Below, piece by piece: positions 5,402 through 8,836 of a stretch of 8,836 nt of DNA (positions are counted from its first letter, which is position 1; the number at the start of each line of letters is the position of its first letter). The notes beneath the pieces were generated by a model that was not told the DNA's origin, did no database searches, and saw only the letters and a list, made by a program, of their open reading frames with translations. The stretch is from Arsenophonus fragariae (GTDB taxonomy: Bacteria; Pseudomonadota; Gammaproteobacteria; Enterobacterales; Enterobacteriaceae). Position numbers and translations under genes: made by a program. The DNA lies in NCBI GenBank assembly GCA_047291315.1, contig JBDPYZ010000044.1, forward strand, positions 1 to 8,836. Reading direction: 5' to 3'.

Positions 5402-5460
5402 GAGCCTGATGGGGTGAAAAGACAGGCTCAATAAATTTAAATGCGGTTAAGCAGTACCGC
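5402..5460 (+). repeat. Structured leader element, copy 1 (pL leader)
   Basis: GAGCCTG (5402-5408) and CAGGCTC (5423-5429) form a 7-bp hairpin around GGGGTGAAAAGA. It is followed by AATGCGG (5440-5446) and ACCGC (5456-5460), which can pair and whose end runs into nutL boxA. A second copy with the same conserved core but different stem sequences lies at 7213-7324. Confidence 0.6.
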
Positions 5461-5521
5461 TCTTTAAGACCATCTCGCTGAAAAAGCGAACAACCTACAA
5501 CAGTAGGTTTTGGGGTGTGTG
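5458..5521 (+). promoter_or_regulatory. nutL antitermination site (boxA, boxB, boxC)
   Basis: All three lambda nut elements are present in order. BoxA is CGCTCTTTAA (5458-5467). BoxB is TCGCT-GAAAA-AGCGA (5475-5489), a 5-bp hairpin with the same GAAAA pentaloop found in lambda boxB. BoxC is GGTGTGTG (5514-5521). Between boxB and boxC, a perfect 7-bp hairpin AACCTAC-AACA-GTAGGTT (5492-5509) ends in TTTT. In lambda, N protein binds boxB and, with Nus factors at boxA, makes RNA polymerase terminator-resistant. Confidence 0.9.
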
Positions 5522-5616
5522 AAAAACACAAATCATCGTTGAGTCTCGTTTCTATACCACCAGGGAAATTTCAACTTTGATACCTATCCGGTTATCTCCG
5601 GCACACACCACCAAAA
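5508..5616 (+). promoter_or_regulatory. Long leader hairpin upstream of N (RNase III-type)
   Basis: TTTTGGGGTGTGTG (5508-5521) is complementary to CACACACC-A-CCAAAA (5602-5616) with a single bulged A, enclosing about 80 nt. Lambda has the same arrangement in the N leader, where RNase III cuts the stem and so relieves repression of N translation. The downstream arm lies about 12 bp before the N ribosome binding site, so folding should affect N translation. Confidence 0.75.
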
Positions 5617-5636
5617 CCCATTGTCAGGAGGTAAAT

Positions 5637-5988
5637 ATGTGTAACTTTCACGGTTATAATAATGCTCGTAGTCGCAGAAATGAACACAGAAGAGCCAGGC
5701 AAGCAGCCTATAATCGTAATAAAGAACTCAATCTAGCGTTGAAAGCTGCGTTAAATCCAGTAAAACCCTTTAAGCAACAAACAATATCCAAGCACTAAAC
5801 GCCCTATCCTTTCACTGAAAAGAAAAGGAAAAGTATTACATCGTGTTAAGATAGCATTACTGTATAGCCGAGTTAAAGTTTATGACTCATTTGATAATTG
5901 CTGTCTACCTAAAACCGCTTTGTATTCAATCAAAACAAAACGTCACCGCCCTATTCTACTTTCTGGGGAAGTGACTGTAAATGTTTAA
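5637..5988 (+). pseudogene. N: Lambda N-type antitermination protein, frameshifted after the RNA-binding domain
   Basis: ATG 5637 follows AGGAGGT. Residues 9-28 (NARSRRNEHRRARQAAYNRN) align base by base in spacing with the lambda N arginine-rich motif: Ala10, Arg13, Arg14, Glu16, Arg18, Gln22 and Ala23 match, and Tyr25 takes the place of Trp18. This segment would bind the GAAAA-loop boxB in nutL, 150 bp upstream. The open frame ends after 53 codons. One extra A near 5779-5783 explains this: in the next frame QYPSTKRPILSLKRKGK follows, matching RPILSLNRKPK of lambda N, and continues to a TAA at 5986-5988. Repaired length is 116 aa (lambda 107). The 53-aa product would keep RNA binding but lack the NusA and RNA polymerase regions. 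The C-terminal 40 residues do not resemble lambda N. Confidence 0.88.
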
Positions 5989-6134
5989 TATTACAGTATG
6001 TATTATTTGATAGAAACTTTATATTAAAATATTATAGTCTGATATTAAATACAACGGATCCAAACTTTGGAAGTAGAATAATATGTTAAAAAATTAGCAG
6101 AATAATATATACGTTATAAAGTACTGATAATATT
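5989..6134 (+). other. AT-rich gap between N and the effector-like pseudogene
   Basis: About 145 bp of very AT-rich sequence without a supported gene. It contains an ACAACGGAT half-site (near 6051) like the pL operator arm, and a possible dead start (ATGTTAAAAAAT, then TAG) at about 6082 that may be the original beginning of the following pseudogene. Confidence 0.3.
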
Positions 6135-6992
6135 GTGGATACTTTGAATAAAAATATTAATTTTGAGAATCAATATGAAAGCAATAATATGGGTATTTAT
6201 CCATCATTAAAAGATGATGTATTTTTAACAAATCAAATTATATCCACCTTTGAATATATAAAAGAATTTTAAAAAAAATAGACCTGATGTTCTGATGCTC
6301 AGGAAATATTACATCTCATATTAATAAAACTGAATCAATTCGAGAAAAGATAACTAAGCAAGCTAGTCAAACTGAACTTGACGAAGAAATAGACAAATCA
6401 TCTTTGCAATATAAATATTCTGAAATAGTATCAGAGAGTTATAACGAAGATAAAAAAATCTCATAACTTATTGCAATGAAATTACTTATCTTTTTTATAA
6501 TACATTATGCGAATATGGCATTAATAATTCATTAATACGGGTTATTGCTTTTAATAAAGATGATATAGAAGACATTAATAATCACGCTTTAATTTTATAT
6601 TCATCTGCCGCTTATTATTCGCAAATATAGAGAATATGTGGATATGGAGATAGCAATATCAATTCCTTTTTCACACTTCATTGATTTATTAGTTGATATA
6701 AAAATCAAAAATAATAAAAAAAAGTTATTTATTATTGATCCTTGGAGTAAGGATAATAAAATTATAAACTTCATGTATCATGATAATGATTTGTATCAAT
6801 TAATAAAGAAAAAAGAACAAACTTTAAATAATAAAATGATAGAAAAAATATACCACCATAATCATCCATAATCAATTAAATGAATCAGAAGTATCAAATA
6901 ACATAGCACATATTAAATATACAGACTATCCCGCTTTAGGAATATCGGTTTTTGTTGATAAGCCGTTAATTCCCACAAGTTCCCCCAAATGA
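6135..6992 (+). pseudogene. Broken effector-like gene with papain-fold Cys/His/Asp signatures
   Basis: Five consecutive protein-like segments follow one another on the plus strand in alternating frames, separated by single shifts or stops. Segment 1 runs from 6135 (VDTLNKNINFENQYESNN) to a TAA in an A run near 6272. Segment 2 (about 6300-6465) reads ITSHINKTESIREKITKQAS and is charged and helical. Segment 3 (about 6463-6630) contains TYCNEITYLFYNTLCEYG (Cys codon 6472-6474). Segment 4 (6638-6871) contains PFSHFIDLL (His codon 6674-6676) and LFIIDPWSKD (Asp codon 6737-6739), 21 residues apart. Segment 5 ends ALGISVFVDKPLIPTSSPK at 6992. C-N-E, then His, then Asp-Pro-Trp is the layout of papain-like bacterial effectors and toxin deamidases or proteases. 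Repaired size is about 285 residues. It looks like a cargo (moron) gene of the prophage. Family and target unknown. Confidence 0.55.
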
Positions 6993-7212
6993 TAGTTATA
7001 ACTCCCTATGATCACCTAGCACGGTAGCAACATATAACTATCTTCTTCTAAATAAGAGGATTTTATCATATCATTAAAATGATTTTTCGATCATTTTATG
7101 GATTTTTATTTAACTTCATTGCTCCTTTTTTATCGAATATTTTCTTATTAACGGAGCAATATCTTTTGTTATTTGTCATGTAATACTTACAGGCATAGTT
7201 AAATCTTCATTT
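6993..7212. other. Gap with AT-rich inverted repeats
   Basis: No gene is supported. AAAATGAT/ATCATTTT (about 7077-7099) is an 8-bp inverted repeat with a short loop and could terminate transcription in either direction. ATTGCTCC/GGAGCAAT (about 7119-7161) is an 8-bp inverted repeat with a 27-bp AT-rich loop. Both lie between the effector-like pseudogene and the second leader element. Confidence 0.4.
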
Positions 7213-7324
7213 CTGGTTGCTGGAGGGTAACAGATCTACTGCAATCTGATGTGGTGAAAAGACAGGCAACCAGTCAGTTTCAGGATGTGTGAATGCGGCT
7301 ATGCGCTCGCGGGACAGTCACCGC
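7213..7324 (+). repeat. Structured leader element, copy 2
   Basis: It shares with the pL leader the core CTGATGTGGTGAAAAGACAG (7246-7265; one base differs in the pL copy), AATGCGG (7292-7298) and ACCGC (7320-7324). The first stem is made of other bases: CTGGTTGC (7213-7220) with GCAACCAG (7266-7273), 8 bp perfect. So the structure is kept while the sequence of the arms changes. ACCGC is followed by TATATAA, a possible decayed boxA, but no GAAAA-loop boxB follows. Confidence 0.6.
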
Positions 7325-7369
7325 TATATAATCTAACTTTTAGCTAGATATAGTTTGATTGTATTTACC

Positions 7370-7420
7370 CGTCCGTCATGACTGTAATCGGACACCGAGA
7401 GGCACTCGGCACATATCGCT
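7370..7420 (+). repeat. Two leader hairpins before the small ORF at 7449
   Basis: GTCCG with CGGAC (13-base loop) and, right after it, CCGAG-AGGCA-CTCGG form two GC-rich hairpins in an otherwise AT-rich leader. No T tract follows, so they are more likely leader RNA structures than terminators. They continue the structured leader that begins with the repeated element. Confidence 0.45.
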
Positions 7421-7448
7421 AAAATTTATTTATATTTAGGAGACAGAT

Positions 7449-7566
7449 ATGAAATTTGAAGCCTTGCCCAAAAAAATACAATTAATTGCTGTACCATTTT
7501 TTGGCTTTGTTTGAAAAAAAAATTTTATGGAGACGGATTAACATTTTTCAAGAAGTAATCTCATGA
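7449..7566 (+). pseudogene. Small phage ORF, frameshifted
   Basis: ATG 7449 has an excellent ribosome binding site (AGGAGA). The frame MKFEALPKKIQLIAVPFFGF ends after 21 codons at a TGA (7512-7514). Dropping one base just before the A run joins it to FEKKILWRRINIFQEVIS and a TGA at 7564-7566. The repaired protein is about 38 aa, or the start of a longer gene that was cut. MKFEALP-KxxQLIA resembles the opening of short left-operon proteins in enterobacterial prophages, by recollection only. An 11-codon frame (ATG 7563) overlaps its stop and ends in the terminator stem. Confidence 0.45.
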
Positions 7567-7590
7567 ATTCCACTAACCAAACCAACACTA

Positions 7591-7611
7591 AGACTTAACC
7601 AGGTCTTTTTT
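7591..7611 (+). terminator. Rho-independent terminator, plus strand
   Basis: AGACTT-AACC-AGGTCT (one T-G pair) followed by six T. It separates the small frameshifted ORF from the pentapeptide-repeat gene, whose ribosome binding site starts only 5 bp later. Expression of that gene from pL would need antitermination. Confidence 0.7.
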
Positions 7612-7627
7612 GCCTAAAGGAAATGTA

Positions 7628-7999
7628 ATGAATGACGAAGAGTTAAAAAATATTCTTGATGAACCCAAGGTGTATATTGATTCTTCCGGTGAAGAAGGAT
7701 CTAGAGTCGATCTACAGGGAGCAAATCTTCGGGGAGCTGATCTGTGGGAAGCTCACCTGCCAGATCATGCATTAATCATAACAGGTGAAAGCTATTCAAT
7801 CATCATCACGAATGGAGAATATCTGAGCGCCGGATACCAACCACATACAACAAAAGAATGGAGAAAATTCACTAAAAAAGATATTGCAAATATGAACGGA
7901 GAAAATGCTCTTAACTTTTATCCCAAGTTGCTCAACATTTTAGATTTTTATTTGGGAAAAGGTGAGCGCTCTGATTGGGTTAAACAGCCTGTTAACTAA
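7628..7999 (+). CDS. Short pentapeptide-repeat protein of the phage left operon
   Basis: ATG 7628 is chosen because AAGGA lies 7 bases before it; a TTG at 7610 has no such site. The 123-aa protein opens with an acidic helix (NDEELKNILDE). Four pentapeptide repeats over residues 27-46 follow (VDLQG, ANLRG, ADLWE, AHLPD), the A(D/N)LxX pattern of the quadrilateral beta-helix. After that comes a unique domain (47-123) with paired beta-type segments (ALIITGESYSIIITNGEYLS), a TTKEWRKF element and a C-terminal helix. Four repeats make barely one coil, so the repeat block may have been shortened. Phage proteins of this kind with an EW-containing tail are common in enterobacterial prophages; their role is unknown. 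The frame is undamaged. Confidence 0.68.
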   Translation: MNDEELKNILDEPKVYIDSSGEEGSRVDLQGANLRGADLWEAHLPDHALIITGESYSIIITNGEYLSAGYQPHTTKEWRKFTKKDIANMNGENALNFYPKLLNILDFYLGKGERSDWVKQPVN

Positions 8000-8016
8000 C
8001 AATAAGAAAATTAATC

Positions 8017-8273
8017 ATGAAACTAGACAATCCACTCATTGTAACCGAAAAACACCCCAATATGGGTAACTTAGTTGGGGTTACTAATGGCAGTCATAAT
8101 TTCTCTGATTCACGTTATCTGGTCAATCTTAAGATATGGAACGAAGAAGACCAGGAAATTAAAACGTTAAAAAACTAATTCAGTATCTAATAACAGAAAA
8201 TAAATACCTGAAAAAAGAAAATCGAAAACTTATGAAGATACATCCGGAAATTGGCGGACTGTTCAGGACTTGA
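8017..8273 (+). pseudogene. Small phage gene with C-terminal coiled coil, frameshifted
   Basis: From ATG 8017 the frame reads MKLDNPLIVTEKHPNMGNLV, then RYLVNLKIWNEEDQEIKTLK, and stops at 8178 (53 aa). One more A in the run at about 8159-8164 would join EIK to NVKKLIQYLITENKYLKKEN, then RKLMKIHPEIGGLFRT, ending at 8273. That second part is a clear heptad-type coiled coil. The span is 257 bp, one base short of a whole frame, so a single deletion explains it; the repaired length is 85 aa. The last codons run into the tRNA-like sequence (8252-8327), so the natural C-terminus may have been different. The ribosome binding site is weak. Function unknown. Confidence 0.5.
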
Positions 8274-8327
8274 ACCTGCAACCTAGGGATTAAAAGCACA
8301 CAACTCTACCAGCTGAGCTACTACATC
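8252..8327 (-). pseudogene. Degenerate tRNA-Lys(UUU)-like sequence
   Basis: On the minus strand, 76 nt carry the tRNA landmarks: TAGCTCAGCTGGTAGAG (D arm), CTTTTAA (anticodon loop with TTT, Lys), GCAGGTTCAAGTCCTG (T arm) and a CCA end. The total length equals that of enterobacterial tRNA-Lys. The acceptor 5' strand (GATGTAG) does not pair with the 3' strand (ACAGTCC), and the anticodon stem (GTGTG/TCCCT) has mismatches. It is therefore unlikely to be a working tRNA. It may be a decayed phage-borne tRNA or a hybrid left by integration at a tRNA gene; its place at the phage/host border favours the latter weakly. Confidence 0.7.
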
Positions 8328-8352
8328 TTACTTTTAAACTATAACAATCCCT

Positions 8353-8836
8353 TTAATAAAAGGGCGGGAAGTAATTATCAAATCCTTCAGCGATACCATA
8401 ATCTCTCAGTTGTTTTCGTGAGTAAATATTAACCTTTTTATATATCTGTTGCATTATTTCCCTCACAACACCACAACGTGCACCTAAATACAATGCTATT
8501 TCTTGATTACTCATTAATTTTATCGCAAAAAAAAGCACATTAAGCTCTTCAGTCGTAAATAAATTATTCGGGGGGTAATTTGTTAAAAGAGAAGGAATGG
8601 TAGGATTTTTAAAGAAATATGTTGACAATAATATAGATGATATTTTTCTTCCATGACAAATAGTACCCGCAATCTTATTCTGATTATAGTAAGGCTTTTT
8701 TTTAACTAAAAACGATTGGAATGTTCCCTCTTTTCCTGCGATGTGGGTGGCAATAAAAAATATTGGCTTATCTGATTGGATAACAATTCGTTCATAAGTA
8801 TCAAATATATCAGAATATTCGCTACATGGTGCAGGA
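8353..8836 (-). CDS. LuxR-type HTH regulator with upstream PAS-like region (5' end outside window)
   Basis: The frame is open from the right window edge to a TAA at 8353, 160 codons, so the start lies outside. The shorter frame starting at TTG 8628 is not the true gene. The C-terminal part (about the last 65 residues) is a LuxR/GerE HTH: LFTTEELNVLFFAIKLMSNQ, EIALYLGARCGVVREIMQQI, then YKKVNIYSRKQL. The segment before it (SDKPIFFIATHIAGKEGTF, LVKKKPYYNQNKIAGTICHG) has the sequence style of the PAS4-like sensor domains coupled to LuxR HTH that are abundant in Photorhabdus and related species. It would act as a cytoplasmic transcription regulator, its ligand unknown. The usual Gly of the HTH signature is replaced (KLMSNQEIA). 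It is probably host or accessory DNA next to the prophage. Confidence 0.75.
   Translation of the reverse strand, partial: PAPCSEYSDIFDTYERIVIQSDKPIFFIATHIAGKEGTFQSFLVKKKPYYNQNKIAGTICHGRKISSILLSTYFFKNPTIPSLLTNYPPNNLFTTEELNVLFFAIKLMSNQEIALYLGARCGVVREIMQQIYKKVNIYSRKQLRDYGIAEGFDNYFPPFY

Noticed and set aside
5492..5511. Hairpin between boxB and boxC as a true terminator
   Set aside because: The stem is perfect but the T tract is only four bases and is shared with the long leader stem; it is reported as part of nutL only.
5577..5636. Longer N-terminus for N beginning at 5577
   Set aside because: The AGGAGGT ribosome binding site directly before ATG 5637 fixes the start; the upstream codons lie in the leader hairpin.
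5770..5800. Programmed ribosomal frameshift in N
   Set aside because: No recognised slippery heptamer with a following structure; a one-base insertion is simpler given the many other lesions.
1..8836. CRISPR array, insertion sequence or transposase, integrase
   Set aside because: No regularly spaced repeats and no transposase or integrase motifs seen in any frame read.

Overview
The window is a decayed lambda-like (lambdoid) prophage in an AT-rich enterobacterial genome, with a host-type or accessory gene entering at the right edge. The phage protein styles, the very AT-rich sequence and a PAS/LuxR-type regulator at the right edge point to the Photorhabdus/Xenorhabdus group (Morganellaceae). 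That assignment is inferred from family resemblance only; no search was run.

Layout, read as a reversed lambda map. The minus strand carries the former rightward (pR) operon. From right to left it holds: a strong pR promoter (about 3994-4022), a frameshifted cro-like gene (3742-3964), a nutR site with boxA and boxB (3694-3729), a frameshifted cII (3383-3626), two small broken ORFs (3282-3386 and 3030-3205), a frameshifted phage O-type replication protein (2365-3037), a 30-aa ORF, a primase/helicase reduced to its two ends (1752-2254), two small phage genes, a truncated zinc-motif HNH-like gene, and an intact-looking Q-type late antiterminator (316-801). Two intrinsic terminators follow Q. The plus strand carries the cI repressor (4070-4720) and the leftward (pL) operon. 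The latter has an operator palindrome, a leader with nutL (boxA, a GAAAA-loop boxB and boxC), an RNase III-type long hairpin, and a lambda N antiterminator (5637-5988) that is frameshifted after its RNA-binding domain.

Beyond N, the plus strand holds an extremely AT-rich broken gene (6135-6992) with Cys, His and Asp-Pro-Trp signatures like papain-fold bacterial effectors. After it come a second copy of the pL-leader structural element (7213-7324), a broken small ORF, a terminator, a short pentapeptide-repeat gene (7628-7999) and a broken coiled-coil gene (8017-8273). A degenerate tRNA-Lys-like sequence (8252-8327, minus) marks the end of the phage-like part. The right edge is the 3' part of a LuxR-type HTH protein (8353-8836, minus).

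How it fits together: almost every early lytic gene (cro, cII, O-like, primase/helicase, N) is broken by single-base indels, nonsense codons or a large deletion, whereas the cI and Q frames are open. The cI protein itself has lost the usual catalytic Ser (Thr here) and the usual Ala-Gly cleavage pair (Ala-Ile). It may therefore persist as a non-inducible repressor on a dead prophage. No integrase, structural or lysis genes lie in the window. Homopolymer sequencing errors could explain some of the frameshifts, but not the in-frame nonsense codons or the primase/helicase deletion.
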